This document shows positions 21,711 to 30,384 of a stretch of DNA of 32,069 nucleotides, in pieces; within the stretch, counting starts at the first letter, position 1, and every line of letters begins with the position of its first letter. The notes under the pieces were generated by a model. That model was not told where the DNA came from, searched no databases, and saw only the letters and a list, made by a program, of their open reading frames with translations. Source of the DNA: an uncultured Bacteroidales bacterium (GTDB taxonomy: Bacteria > Bacteroidota > Bacteroidia > Bacteroidales > F082); contig CAMKAR010000002.1 of the NCBI GenBank assembly GCA_946410535.1, positions 1-32,069 of the forward strand. Direction: 5' to 3'. A program made the position numbers and the translations under genes.

Positions 21711-24700
21711 ATGTACACCCTGCTCACCGACCCCCTCCACCGCATCGCCTACGCCACCGATGCCTCGGCCTATCGTGAGGTGCCACAAGGCGTGGCCTAC
21801 CCCGAAAACGAGGCCGACATCATCGACCTTATTAATATAGCCCGCGAGAGGGAAACGCATCTCATCCCAAGGGCGGGCGGCACTTCCATCGCCGGGCAGG
21901 TGGTGGGCAGTGGCATCGTGGTCGACATCAGCAAGCATTTCAAGAAGATACTGGAAATCAACGAGGAAGAGCGTTGGGCGAGGGTGCAGCCAGGCGTTGT
22001 TTTGGACGAACTCAACCTTGCCCTGAAACCCTACGGCCTCTTCTTCAGCCCCGAGACCTCGACCAGCAACCGCTGCTGCATAGGGGGAATGTTTGGCAAC
22101 AACTCGTGCGGCTCGCATTCCTTGGTTTACGGCAGCACGCGACACCACGTCATCGAAGCCCGAGGCGTGCTTTGCGATGGCAGCGTTGAGATCTTCAAGA
22201 CCTACACCATCAAGGAGCTGGAGGAGCGCTTTGGATCCCGTTTCTGGGAAAGCGATACCGAAACATTAATCCAACGCATCTACGCCCAACTCATCCGCTG
22301 GGCTTTGGATGAAAATAGCGTTCGATTAATCGAAGAAAACTACCCCGACAAAAGCCTGCGTCGTCGCTCGTGCGGCTATGCCATCGACGAAGTGATTGAG
22401 GACCTGCATAATGAAGCCAAGCCCATCGAACACCGCAACATCAACCTCTGCAAACTATTAGCCGGCAGCGAAGGCACCTTGGCCTTCATCACCGAAATCA
22501 AAGTCGACCTCGACCCCTTGCCGCCACGGGAAAAAATGGTCGTTTGCGCCCATTGCGGCACATTGCAAAAGAGCTTTTTGGGAAATTTAGTTGCGCTCAA
22601 ATTCCATCCTTCAGCCGTAGAGCTGATGGATCGCAACATATTGGAACTCAGCAAACAAAACGTTGAGCAACAGAAAAACCGTTTCTTCGTTGAAGGCGAC
22701 CCTGCCGCCATCCTCATCATCGAGCTGCGCGGCGAGACGAGAAAAGAAATCGACACACTTGCCGACCAACTTGAGAAAGCCTTGATTGACAACGAAGAGC
22801 ATTTGGTTTATGCTTGTTCTCGTGTTTACGGCGATGAAATCAGCAAGGTGTGGAGCCTACGCAAGGCAGGTTTGGGCCTCTTGACCGGCATGAAAGGCGA
22901 TGCCAAACCCATCGGCGTCATCGAAGACACCGCCGTGGCGCCCGAAAAACTGCCTGCCTATATGGCCGACTTCGCCGAAATGCTTGAAAGATTGGGCCTG
23001 AGCTGCGTCTACCATGCCCATATCAGCACGGGCGAGTTGCACCTGCGGCCTATCATTAATATCAAGGAAGCGGAAGGTTTGCGCAAATTCCGGGAGGTGG
23101 CCCACCAAACCGCCCTCTTGGTCAAGAAATACAAAGGCTCGCTCAGCGGCGAACACGGCGACGGAAGGCTGCGCGGCGAGTTCATCCAACTGATGTATGG
23201 CGATGAGGTTTACGCCATGATGCAAGACCTCAAACACTACTGGGACCCGCTGCAAGTCTTCAATGTACACAAAATTGTCGACACGCTTCCAATGGACAGC
23301 ATGTTGCGCTTCGAGGTCGGGCAGCAATACGCCATAGAAAAAGTTTTAGGCGAGAGCGCAACCTACTACAACTGGAAAGCCGCCTTCGATGAATGCAAAA
23401 TAGATGGCGCCACGGGCGCCAAAACCCAGCTCCACGCCCTGATGTGCAGCATCGAGCAATGCAACGGTGCCGGCGACTGCCGCAAGTCGAACCTCATTGG
23501 CGGCACACTCTGTCCAGCCTTCAAGGTGAGCGGCGACGAGACCAAAGCCACACGTGCCCGCGCCAACGTGCTCCGCGAAATCCTGACGAAAGGGTGGGGG
23601 AGCGAAGCCTTCACTGTCGCAAATTGCGTCCCGCAATTTGAAAAAAACACTCCTTCGAACTGCAAGACGCAGTTCGCGACAAGGAAAAGCATACTGGAAT
23701 CCAAGGAATTAGCAGAAGTCTTGGACAGCTGCTTAGCCTGCAAAGGCTGCCGCAGCGAGTGCCCGTCGAACGTCGACATGACAAGGCTACGCTCCGAGAT
23801 TCTGCAACACAAATACGACGTCAGCGGGATGCCCTTGCGCTCGTTTGCCGTTTCGCGGATGGCCACGGTGGAACAATTCGGGCATATCGTTTGGCCGATT
23901 TATAACCTCTTCGCGTCGTGGAAGTTATCATCGAATATCATCAAACGCATCATCCAATTCTCAACCGAACGCGACATCCCGACCTTGAGCCGCGCGACGA
24001 TGCGCACCGCCGTCAAACGCGAATGCCGCAAACAAAAGACAACGGCCACAAAAGGCAAAGTCCTGCTTTTCGCCGACGAGTTCACCAACTTCCAAGAAGC
24101 AGAACTCGGCCTTACTTTTGCCAAACTACTACTGCACTTGGGTTACGAAGTGGAAATCCCAAAACACGTTGAAAGCGGTCGCGCCGCCATCTCGAAAGGC
24201 AACCTGAAATTGGCCAAGAAGTTCGCCTTGAAGAACTTCAACCTGCTGAAAGACAAGGTTTCGGAGCAAACGCCCTTGATCGGCATTGAGCCATCGTGCA
24301 TCCTCAGTTTCCGCGACGAATACCCCGACCTGCTGCCAGCCGAACTGCGACACGAAGCCCAACAACTGGCCAAAAACGCCTTGCTTTTTGATGAATTTAT
24401 CGTCCGAGAGATGGCCGAAGGACGCATCTCTGCCAACGACTTCAAGGCCGATGCGGTCGAAATTTGGCTCCATGGCCACTGCCACCAAAAAGCCTTGGTG
24501 GGCACCGAGAAGACCGTCAAGGCGTTGCGATTGCTGCAAAACGCCAAAATACACGTCATTCCAAGCGGCTGTTGCGGCATGGCAGGCTCGTTTGGCTACG
24601 AAAAGGAGCATTACCAAACCTCGTTGGCCATCGGCGAGATGGTGCTGTTCCCAACGGTTCGCAAAGCCGTGTCCAATGCCGATGGCGTCACGCCTTGCAT

Positions 24701-24800
24701 TGTTTCGGCCCCTGGCACATCCTGCCGCCAGCAAATCCTCGATGGCACTGGCGTTCATGCGGTTCATCCCATCGAAATCCTTTACCGTTGGGCGAAATAA
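21711..24800 (+). CDS. FAD/4Fe-4S D-2-hydroxyacid dehydrogenase-like protein
   Basis: 1029 aa, a fusion of a GlcD/Dld-type flavoprotein and a GlcF/GlpC-type iron-sulfur half. FAD-binding region: LIPRAGGTSIAGQVVGSGIVVDIS, SPETSTSNRCCIGGMFGNNSCGSHSLVYGSTRHH. FAD-oxidase C-terminal domain with SGEHGDGRLRGEF near 480. Two 4Fe-4S clusters: MCSIEQCNGAGDCRKSN...CP near 580 and CLACKGCRSECPS near 675. CCG-type domain at the C-terminus: GHCHQKAL and GCCGMAGSFGYEKEHY. Members oxidise D-lactate, glycolate or similar hydroxyacids and pass electrons to the quinone pool. Residues 636-657 (VANCVPQFEKNTPSNCKTQFAT) are encoded by a 65-bp palindromic doublet lying between the two cluster motifs. Confidence 0.9.
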   Translation: MYTLLTDPLHRIAYATDASAYREVPQGVAYPENEADIIDLINIARERETHLIPRAGGTSIAGQVVGSGIVVDISKHFKKILEINEEERWARVQPGVVLDELNLALKPYGLFFSPETSTSNRCCIGGMFGNNSCGSHSLVYGSTRHHVIEARGVLCDGSVEIFKTYTIKELEERFGSRFWESDTETLIQRIYAQLIRWALDENSVRLIEENYPDKSLRRRSCGYAIDEVIEDLHNEAKPIEHRNINLCKLLAGSEGTLAFITEIKVDLDPLPPREKMVVCAHCGTLQKSFLGNLVALKFHPSAVELMDRNILELSKQNVEQQKNRFFVEGDPAAILIIELRGETRKEIDTLADQLEKALIDNEEHLVYACSRVYGDEISKVWSLRKAGLGLLTGMKGDAKPIGVIEDTAVAPEKLPAYMADFAEMLERLGLSCVYHAHISTGELHLRPIINIKEAEGLRKFREVAHQTALLVKKYKGSLSGEHGDGRLRGEFIQLMYGDEVYAMMQDLKHYWDPLQVFNVHKIVDTLPMDSMLRFEVGQQYAIEKVLGESATYYNWKAAFDECKIDGATGAKTQLHALMCSIEQCNGAGDCRKSNLIGGTLCPAFKVSGDETKATRARANVLREILTKGWGSEAFTVANCVPQFEKNTPSNCKTQFATRKSILESKELAEVLDSCLACKGCRSECPSNVDMTRLRSEILQHKYDVSGMPLRSFAVSRMATVEQFGHIVWPIYNLFASWKLSSNIIKRIIQFSTERDIPTLSRATMRTAVKRECRKQKTTATKGKVLLFADEFTNFQEAELGLTFAKLLLHLGYEVEIPKHVESGRAAISKGNLKLAKKFALKNFNLLKDKVSEQTPLIGIEPSCILSFRDEYPDLLPAELRHEAQQLAKNALLFDEFIVREMAEGRISANDFKADAVEIWLHGHCHQKALVGTEKTVKALRLLQNAKIHVIPSGCCGMAGSFGYEKEHYQTSLAIGEMVLFPTVRKAVSNADGVTPCIVSAPGTSCRQQILDGTGVHAVHPIEILYRWAK
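23616..23680. repeat. REPIN-like doublet inside the dehydrogenase reading frame
   Basis: Hairpin 1 (23618-23640) has arms CAAATTGCG and CGCAATTTG. Hairpin 2 (23656-23678) has arms CGAACTGC and GCAGTTCG. They are inverted relative to each other: 17 of 23 positions match after reversal, and four of the six differences form two compensated stem pairs. The unit is bounded by GTCGC and GCGAC and separated by an A-rich 15-bp spacer. The reading frame stays open across all 65 bp. Confidence 0.9.
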
Positions 24801-24811
24801 TCCGCCTTTGG

Positions 24812-24842
24812 TTGCCGTTCCATGAAAAAGAACTATTTTTGC
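24812..24842 (+). promoter_or_regulatory. Promoter of the surface-glycan operon
   Basis: TTG at 24812-24814, 19 bases, then TATTTTTGC at 24834-24842: an excellent match to the Bacteroidota consensus. The leader to the ATG at 24919 is about 70 bases. It probably transcribes six genes up to 30377, most of which overlap or nearly touch. Confidence 0.75.
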
Positions 24843-24918
24843 AAACCATTAGGCGAACGCAAATTCCTTGATGAAAGCAACCAAATCTTTGAATATTGAA
24901 TTTTAAATAAAAAATACA

Positions 24919-25653
24919 ATGAGAAAATCATTCATTCCCATCATGCTGCTCCTGTTGGTTGCGGCCAGCTGCAACAACAGCAAGAACGAAGTTGAAACAC
25001 AGCTATATACACTCAGCGACAGCGTTTATCTGGAAAACGAGTACGAGGAAGGCTATTCCTACTATACCATCAACGTCGACCTTCCGGAGACCCAAAATGC
25101 GACGCTAAAGCAAAGCATCATGCACTGGATGTTTGCGCCCGAGGTGAAAGACTACGAGGATTTCCTCCAAACCGACATGGACCGTTTCTTCGACGAAGAA
25201 GGCAGCGAACCCAAGTCGGTCTACGAAAACAACCACACTTTGGCCGAACAAACCGACCGCTACGTGACCTACATCACCGAAGGATTCCTCTACACCGGCG
25301 GTGCCCATCCCATGCCTTGGTATTATGGCACCTCGTTCAGCAAAATCGACGGAAGCATCGTTGGATACGACATGTTCGACGACCCCGAACAACTCGCCCC
25401 GATGATTACCGAGAACATCCGCAAGCAGCATTTCGAGTTTTTCGACATGGAAGAAGACATGATAGAACTGGCGCCCGAAGACTACCTGCAACTGCCCACC
25501 AACGAGCCTTGGATTGAAGCCGACAGCGTGGTGTTTTGCTACGAACCTTACGAAATCGCGCCTTATGTAGCCGGAATGCCCCTGTGCAAGATCTCGAAAG
25601 AAGACCTCCAACCCTATCTGAGCGAAAAAGGCAAATCGCTCCTCAACCATTAA
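24919..25653 (+). CDS. DUF3298-containing lipoprotein (RsiV-like)
   Basis: 244-aa lipoprotein with signal MRKSFIPIMLLLLVAASC (lipid Cys 18). The mature domain has TEGFLYTGGAHPMPWYYGTSFSKIDGSIVGYDMFDDP around residues 115-155 and VVFCYEPYEIAPYVAGMPLCKISKEDLQPYLSE at the end, the DUF4163/DUF3298 pattern also found in the extracellular part of RsiV-type anti-sigma factors. No transmembrane helix or sigma-binding domain is present, so it is a surface or periplasmic protein rather than an anti-sigma factor. Function unknown. It leads the operon that contains manC, 30 bases downstream. Confidence 0.8.
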   Translation: MRKSFIPIMLLLLVAASCNNSKNEVETQLYTLSDSVYLENEYEEGYSYYTINVDLPETQNATLKQSIMHWMFAPEVKDYEDFLQTDMDRFFDEEGSEPKSVYENNHTLAEQTDRYVTYITEGFLYTGGAHPMPWYYGTSFSKIDGSIVGYDMFDDPEQLAPMITENIRKQHFEFFDMEEDMIELAPEDYLQLPTNEPWIEADSVVFCYEPYEIAPYVAGMPLCKISKEDLQPYLSEKGKSLLNH

Positions 25654-25683
25654 ACCGTTCAACAACAAACAGTCCAACACCCC

Positions 25684-26736
25684 ATGAACAACTACTGCAT
25701 CATCATGGCCGGCGGCATCGGAAGCCGTTTTTGGCCCCTCAGCAAAGATAATTACCCCAAACAATTCCTCGACATATTGGGTACCGGAAAGAGCTTCATC
25801 CGCAGCACCTACGAACGCTTCAGCCCCGTCATCCCCGACGAAAACTTCCTCGTGGTGACCAACAAGGCCTACAAGCAACTGGTTTTGGAGCACCTGCCCA
25901 TGCTCAAGCCCGACCAAGTGCTCTGCGAGCCAGCACGACGCAACACGGCACCTTGCATCGCCTACGCTGCCTATCACATCCAAAGCCGCTGCCAAGATGC
26001 GAACATCGTCGTCACCCCAGCCGACCATTTGGTGACCAATGAAGTTGAATTCCAGAGAATCATACGATTAGGATTTGACTTTTTGGCCAACAACCCACAA
26101 GCCTTGATGACCATTGGCATCAAGCCGAGCCGACCGGAAACGGGGTATGGCTACATCCAGTGCGGAGTTAAGAGTGTAGGGTTAGGAGTTGAAAAAGTCG
26201 AGATGTTCAAGGAAAAGCCCGACTACGAAACAGCGGTTAAATTTGTCAGCGAGGGCAACTACCTCTGGAACAGCGGCATCTTCCTCTGGACCTTGGACGG
26301 CATCATGCAGGCCTTCAAGACCTATCTGCCCGAGATGGTAGAAGTGTTCGAGAAAGGCCTCTACAACTTCGGCACACCCGAGGAGCAAGACTTCATCAAC
26401 GACCACTTCGTCGACTGCCCCAACATCAGCATCGACTACGGCGTGATGGAGAAGTCGCCCAACACCTTCACCATCCCCGCCGACTTCGGCTGGAGCGACA
26501 TCGGCACTTGGGGCTCGCTGTTCACCCACGCCAAGAAAGACGACGCGGGCAATGCCTTACGCGGTAAGGTAGTATCTGTCGACAACAAGAACACCATCAT
26601 TAATATCGAGGAAGGCTCCGAAGCCGTGGTGGAAGGCTTGGAAGACTATCTTGTGGCCTATCGCGACCATTCATTATTAGTGTGCAAACTCCACGACGAG
26701 CAGCAAATCAAGGTTTGGATTGAGGGATTGAAATGA
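25684..26736 (+). CDS. manC: Mannose-1-phosphate guanylyltransferase
   Basis: Makes GDP-mannose from GTP and mannose 1-phosphate, supplying the Gmd/Fcl pathway encoded 10 kb upstream. 350 aa. The nucleotidyltransferase signature is MAGGIGSRFWPLSKDNYPKQF (8-28), followed by PCIAYAAYHI, VVTPADHLV and the metal/sugar region GYGYIQCG. FKEKPDYETA stands for the FxEKP motif, then NSGIFLW and PADFGWSDIGTWGSL. There is no C-terminal isomerase domain, so it is the monofunctional type. Residues after GYGYIQ (CGVKSVGLGVEK) are encoded by a GAGTTA/GTTAGGAGTT-like low-complexity stretch. It overlaps the glycosyltransferase gene by four bases. Confidence 0.95.
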   Translation: MNNYCIIMAGGIGSRFWPLSKDNYPKQFLDILGTGKSFIRSTYERFSPVIPDENFLVVTNKAYKQLVLEHLPMLKPDQVLCEPARRNTAPCIAYAAYHIQSRCQDANIVVTPADHLVTNEVEFQRIIRLGFDFLANNPQALMTIGIKPSRPETGYGYIQCGVKSVGLGVEKVEMFKEKPDYETAVKFVSEGNYLWNSGIFLWTLDGIMQAFKTYLPEMVEVFEKGLYNFGTPEEQDFINDHFVDCPNISIDYGVMEKSPNTFTIPADFGWSDIGTWGSLFTHAKKDDAGNALRGKVVSVDNKNTIINIEEGSEAVVEGLEDYLVAYRDHSLLVCKLHDEQQIKVWIEGLK

Positions 26737-27491
26737 TGGAAGCGCAACCGTTGGTATCGGTCATCATGCCCAGCTACAATGCCGAAAAGTACATTGCCGA
26801 AAGCATTGAATCGGTGTTGCACCAGACCTATGCCAACTGGGAGCTTGTGATTACGGACGACTGCTCCACCGACCGCACCACCGACATTGTGAAATCCTAT
26901 TGCCAACAAGACCAAAGAATCGATTTTGTGGTAGCCGAACGACACTCAGGCATCGCAGGCACCCGCAACCAATCCATCACCCGAGCAAAAGGCCGCTTTG
27001 TCGCCTTCTTGGACAACGACGACCTTTGGATGCCCGAGAAACTGGAGAAACAAGTCAACTTCATGCTCGAAACAGGCTGTGCGTTTTCATATTCCGAATA
27101 TGAACTGATGAAAGACGACGGCACACCCAAAGGAAAGACCATCAAAACCGCCGGTGTGATAAACTACAACAAATACCTGAGAAACACCATCATAGGAAGT
27201 GGAACCATCATGCTCGACACCGAAAAGACCGGCTCGTTGCACATGCCTGACAACGCCACCAGCGACGACATGGCCCTTTGGTGCAAAATCCTCAAAGACG
27301 GCCACAACGCCCATCCCATCAAGGAAGTCCTGATGAAATACAGGGTGAGGAACAATTCCGCTTCGGCCAACAAGTGGAAAGCCGCCAAAGACGTTTGGCG
27401 CGTTTATCGCCAACAAGAGAAACTGCCGTTTTTCAAAGCCTCCGCCTGCTTTGTATGCTACGCCTTCAACGCTATCATAAAACGCCTGTGA
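26733..27491 (+). CDS. Glycosyltransferase family 2
   Basis: 252-aa cytoplasmic GT-A enzyme: PLVSVIMPSYNAEKYIAESIESVLHQTYANWELVITDDCSTDRTTDIV (6-53) is the GT2 opening with the first nucleotide-binding Asp pair. AGTRNQSITRAKGRFVAFLDNDDLWMPEKLE carries the DxD-equivalent. It transfers a sugar from an NDP-sugar to a growing lipid-linked glycan; the sugar cannot be told from sequence. It begins ATGATGG, overlapping the manC stop (either ATG is possible), and its own stop overlaps the next start by one base (TGATG). Confidence 0.92.
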   Translation: MMEAQPLVSVIMPSYNAEKYIAESIESVLHQTYANWELVITDDCSTDRTTDIVKSYCQQDQRIDFVVAERHSGIAGTRNQSITRAKGRFVAFLDNDDLWMPEKLEKQVNFMLETGCAFSYSEYELMKDDGTPKGKTIKTAGVINYNKYLRNTIIGSGTIMLDTEKTGSLHMPDNATSDDMALWCKILKDGHNAHPIKEVLMKYRVRNNSASANKWKAAKDVWRVYRQQEKLPFFKASACFVCYAFNAIIKRL

Positions 27492-28303
27492 TGAAAAACG
27501 AGTGGAACTACTATCTCTACAGGCACGCCTGGCGTTTTGCAGGCCCTCCCCATGAAGAACAAAAACTCGACGGGGAAGATTGCCAAAATCTCCTCGCATT
27601 GGGTGGCTTGATGGTCAGGAACACCTACGATTTCGACTGCAAAGAGGATACCTCCTTTTGGAACCTCATCAAGGATCGGTTCGGGGGAATGCAAGAATTG
27701 TCGTCAAATACAAGAAACCGCGTCAAGAAGTCGTTGGAAAGCCTTGATTTCAGGCTTGTCGATTTCTCCATGGTGCAAACCTTGGGCTATCCCATCCTGA
27801 AAGCCACTTTCGACGACTATGCCAAAGTGGACCGACCGATGAATGCCAAGGTGTTCGAAGACTATCTCCGCCATTGCCAAAGCTGGGACTACGAATATTG
27901 GGGTGTTTTCGACAAAAAAGACGGAGCGTTTATCGGCTTTTGCGCCAACCGTTTGTGGGAAGAAGCCGCAGAATACGGCATCATCGGGATAAGACCCGAA
28001 TATAAACACAACGGCACGTTCCCTTATTACGGCTTGTTTTACAGCATGAACCAACACTATTTGCAAGAAAAAGGTTTCCGCTACGTCACCGATGGCTCAC
28101 GCAGCATCACCGAGCATTCCAACATACAAGGCTTCCTTGTAGAGAAGTTCGGTTTTCGCCAATCATATTGCAAAATCGCAATACAATATCGCAAATGGTT
28201 GAAGTTTGCCGTCAAGACATTGTACCCGTTCAGAAAATCCATATCTTTGCCGCGCATTAAGGCAATTCTCAACATGGAGGCCATGCAGCGTGGCGAAAAA
28301 TGA
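27491..28303 (+). CDS. GNAT/FemAB-like acyltransferase in the glycan cluster
   Basis: 270-aa protein without signal or membrane helix. The central part NRVKKSLESLDFRLVDFSMVQ...EYWGVFDKKDGAFIGFCANRLWEEAAEYGIIGIRPEYKHNGTFPYYGLFYSMNQHYLQEKGFRYVTDGSRSITEHSNIQGFLVEKFGFRQ resembles the acceptor fold of GNAT or FemAB-type N-acyltransferases: a beta sheet around a possible cofactor site, then N-x-x-x-F-L-x-x-F-G-F. In its context it might acylate an amino-sugar made by the CapD-type dehydratase pathway. The ATG at 27491 follows the TGATG junction; the frame is open further upstream only inside the GT2 gene. The assignment is by fold pattern only. Confidence 0.6.
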   Translation: MKNEWNYYLYRHAWRFAGPPHEEQKLDGEDCQNLLALGGLMVRNTYDFDCKEDTSFWNLIKDRFGGMQELSSNTRNRVKKSLESLDFRLVDFSMVQTLGYPILKATFDDYAKVDRPMNAKVFEDYLRHCQSWDYEYWGVFDKKDGAFIGFCANRLWEEAAEYGIIGIRPEYKHNGTFPYYGLFYSMNQHYLQEKGFRYVTDGSRSITEHSNIQGFLVEKFGFRQSYCKIAIQYRKWLKFAVKTLYPFRKSISLPRIKAILNMEAMQRGEK

Positions 28304-28892
28304 ACACAAAATAGGGTTCTTCATCAAGTGGTGCTTCGACCGCATCGTGGCACTCATTGGGCTTGTCATGCTCTCCGTTCCACTGCTCATCATCGCCATC
28401 CTCATCAAAACCGACTCGAAAGGGCCTGTCTTTTTCATGCAATGGCGCATCGGGAAAGACGGCAAACCATTCAGGATCTGCAAGTTCCGCACCATGGACC
28501 ATCAATCGGAGGGCGACACGGTGACGACTGCCAACGACCCTCGCATCACCCGCATCGGCCACTGGCTGCGCCACAGCAAGGTGGACTGCCTCACCGAATT
28601 AATCAACGTTTTGGTTGGGCAGATGAGCCTCGTCGGGCCGCGCCCCGACGTGCCCGGCTATGCCGACCAGCTCCGTGGCGACGACCGACGCCTGCTGCAA
28701 CTGCGCCCTGGCATCACCGGCCCCGCCAGCATCAAATACCGCAACGAAGAGGAACTGCTCGCCCAACAGCCCGACCCGAAATGGTATAACGACAACGTCA
28801 TCTGGCCCGACAAAGTCCATATCAACCTTGATTATTTGGACCATTGGAGTTTTTTTGGAGATATTAAACTGATTTTCAAAACGATATTATAG
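28290..28892 (+). CDS. Undecaprenyl-phosphate sugar-1-phosphate transferase
   Basis: 200-aa initiating transferase (PglC/WcaJ catalytic-domain type) that loads the first sugar phosphate onto undecaprenyl phosphate. One N-terminal hydrophobic re-entrant helix (IVALIGLVMLSVPLLIIAILIK), then GPVFFMQWRIGKDGKPFRICKFRTMDHQSEGD, ITRIGHWLRHSKVDCLTELINVLVGQMSLVGPRPDVPGYAD and LRPGITGPASIKYRNEE. These are the family's KFRTM, DE-like and VGPRP motifs, here reading K-V-D-C-L-T-E-L. The start is GTG at 28290, with GGAGG at 28276-28280 as a strong Shine-Dalgarno. It overlaps the previous gene by 14 bases. Earlier in-frame starts would lie inside that gene. Confidence 0.92.
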   Translation: MAKNEHKIGFFIKWCFDRIVALIGLVMLSVPLLIIAILIKTDSKGPVFFMQWRIGKDGKPFRICKFRTMDHQSEGDTVTTANDPRITRIGHWLRHSKVDCLTELINVLVGQMSLVGPRPDVPGYADQLRGDDRRLLQLRPGITGPASIKYRNEEELLAQQPDPKWYNDNVIWPDKVHINLDYLDHWSFFGDIKLIFKTIL

Positions 28893-28898
28893 CCTGTT

Positions 28899-30377
28899 AT
28901 GAAGGAACAAAACCACATTACAAACATCGTCGACAGCAAGTTTTATCCTCTGTGGCTGTTTTTCGTCTCCTTCGTTTTCGTGACGCTATTCTCGCGCTCC
29001 ACTTCGTTTTTATATGTTTTTGAGGGGGCCGACCCGTCGGTTTTCAAGCAAATGGGTCGAGCCATCCTTAAAGGCAAAATCATGTATGTCGACTATTTCG
29101 ACAACAAAGGTTGCTTGTTGTATTTCATTCACGCCTTAGGACTTTGGCTTGGCGGTAATACCGCTTTACTAATTATGCAAGCTATATCATTGACGGTCAC
29201 TTTGTTGATATGGGATAAAATGCTTGCACTATTCCGCAGTCCACGTCAACGCTTGACGAGCCTCATCGTGGCTTTGTTTCTGCTGTTTTGCTTCTATGGC
29301 GCTGGCGACCAAACCCAAGAATGGTGTTTGCCATTCATTTCCTATCCCTTGCTGGTTTTTCTCCGCGCCCACCATTCGAAAACCGAGATTCGGCCTTTGC
29401 AGATGCTCGCCATCGGTGTTTGTTCAGGCATCATCACCTTCATACAAATCAACAACGCCTGCGCTTTTTTGGGATTCATCGCTTATCTCTGGTTTCAGTT
29501 TTTGGCAAAAAAGGAGTTCAAGAAACTATTTCAAAGCATCGGATGCTTCATGACAGGTTGGCTAACCATAGCAGTGCCGTGCGTGCTTTATTTCTATATT
29601 CAGGCAGGGTGGCATGGCATTTATGAAATGGTCTACGCTTCATTCCTTTCCAATTTCGAATATATCGCCATACAACACCAAAGGCAGTGGTACTATTGGC
29701 TACCATATTCAGTTTTCATAGCCTCGATCATTGGAATACAAATAGTGAACTACCGAAACGAAAAAAGGCTGATGACACCTATTTTGATTTCAATTTCACT
29801 TTTCGTCCTAACTTTTGGGCGACTTTGCAATTCGTTCTATCTTGCCTCGCTATTGCCACTGTTCATAATCAACATGGCAACAATTGATTTTTCAAAAAGC
29901 AAGGCAAAGAACAGAATCCTGCCTTCTGTCGCTTTATTATTTGCGTTTTTCATAGGAATTATGTCGTTTTTCCATTTCTTCAACGACCTCCTCCTACAAA
30001 ATGAAAAAGAAGTCGTCATTTACAAGGATTTCCACAAATGTATCGAAAACATTCCTACAGAAGAGCGCGATTCGATTCATAACTACAACTTGTTTTGGCA
30101 TGGGTATTCGATGATGCAACACGAGGATTTGCTTCAATGCAACAGGGTATCAATAGCCTACGACTTACCAACCTTGATGAAGCAGGAATCGTCCAAACAA
30201 TTGGCTCCACCTAAATGGATAATGATGAGTCCAAATATGAGATACTATGACGAAGATGCGAAATTCATACTGAACAACTACGAATTGGTTGATTCACTGC
30301 ATTATGACAGATTATATTTCCATCATCCACGAATTGGAAACGAATTGGAAATACTGTTTTTCCGCCGCAAAGATTGA
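28899..30377 (+). CDS. GT-C-like multi-spanning membrane protein
   Basis: 492 aa with about ten hydrophobic helices through residue 375 and a soluble C-terminal tail of about 115 residues. The first loop reads GADPSVFKQMGRAILKGKIMYVDYFDNKGCLLYFIHALG (43-81). It carries the D-x-S/F, G-x-x-x-Y-x-D-x-x-D-x-K-G pattern of GT-C (PMT/ArnT-like) glycosyltransferases that use polyprenol-linked sugars at the periplasmic face. It could equally be a polymerase or a sugar-modifying enzyme of the same glycan. It is more AT-rich than the neighbouring genes and uses codons such as TTA and ATA more often, a common sign of exchange in surface-polysaccharide clusters. It is the last gene of the operon. Confidence 0.75.
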   Translation: MKEQNHITNIVDSKFYPLWLFFVSFVFVTLFSRSTSFLYVFEGADPSVFKQMGRAILKGKIMYVDYFDNKGCLLYFIHALGLWLGGNTALLIMQAISLTVTLLIWDKMLALFRSPRQRLTSLIVALFLLFCFYGAGDQTQEWCLPFISYPLLVFLRAHHSKTEIRPLQMLAIGVCSGIITFIQINNACAFLGFIAYLWFQFLAKKEFKKLFQSIGCFMTGWLTIAVPCVLYFYIQAGWHGIYEMVYASFLSNFEYIAIQHQRQWYYWLPYSVFIASIIGIQIVNYRNEKRLMTPILISISLFVLTFGRLCNSFYLASLLPLFIINMATIDFSKSKAKNRILPSVALLFAFFIGIMSFFHFFNDLLLQNEKEVVIYKDFHKCIENIPTEERDSIHNYNLFWHGYSMMQHEDLLQCNRVSIAYDLPTLMKQESSKQLAPPKWIMMSPNMRYYDEDAKFILNNYELVDSLHYDRLYFHHPRIGNELEILFFRRKD

Positions 30378-30384
30378 ACCGCCC

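Noticed and set aside
20601..22148. A 515-codon antisense frame across the dehydratase and FAD dehydrogenase genes
   Set aside because: It spans two well-supported plus-strand genes and has a His/Val/Asp-rich composition typical of shadow frames.
24822..24899. A 25-codon frame MKKNYFCKPLGERKFLDESN onward before the DUF3298 gene
   Set aside because: The promoter -7 box lies inside it, so transcription starts within the frame; probably fortuitous.
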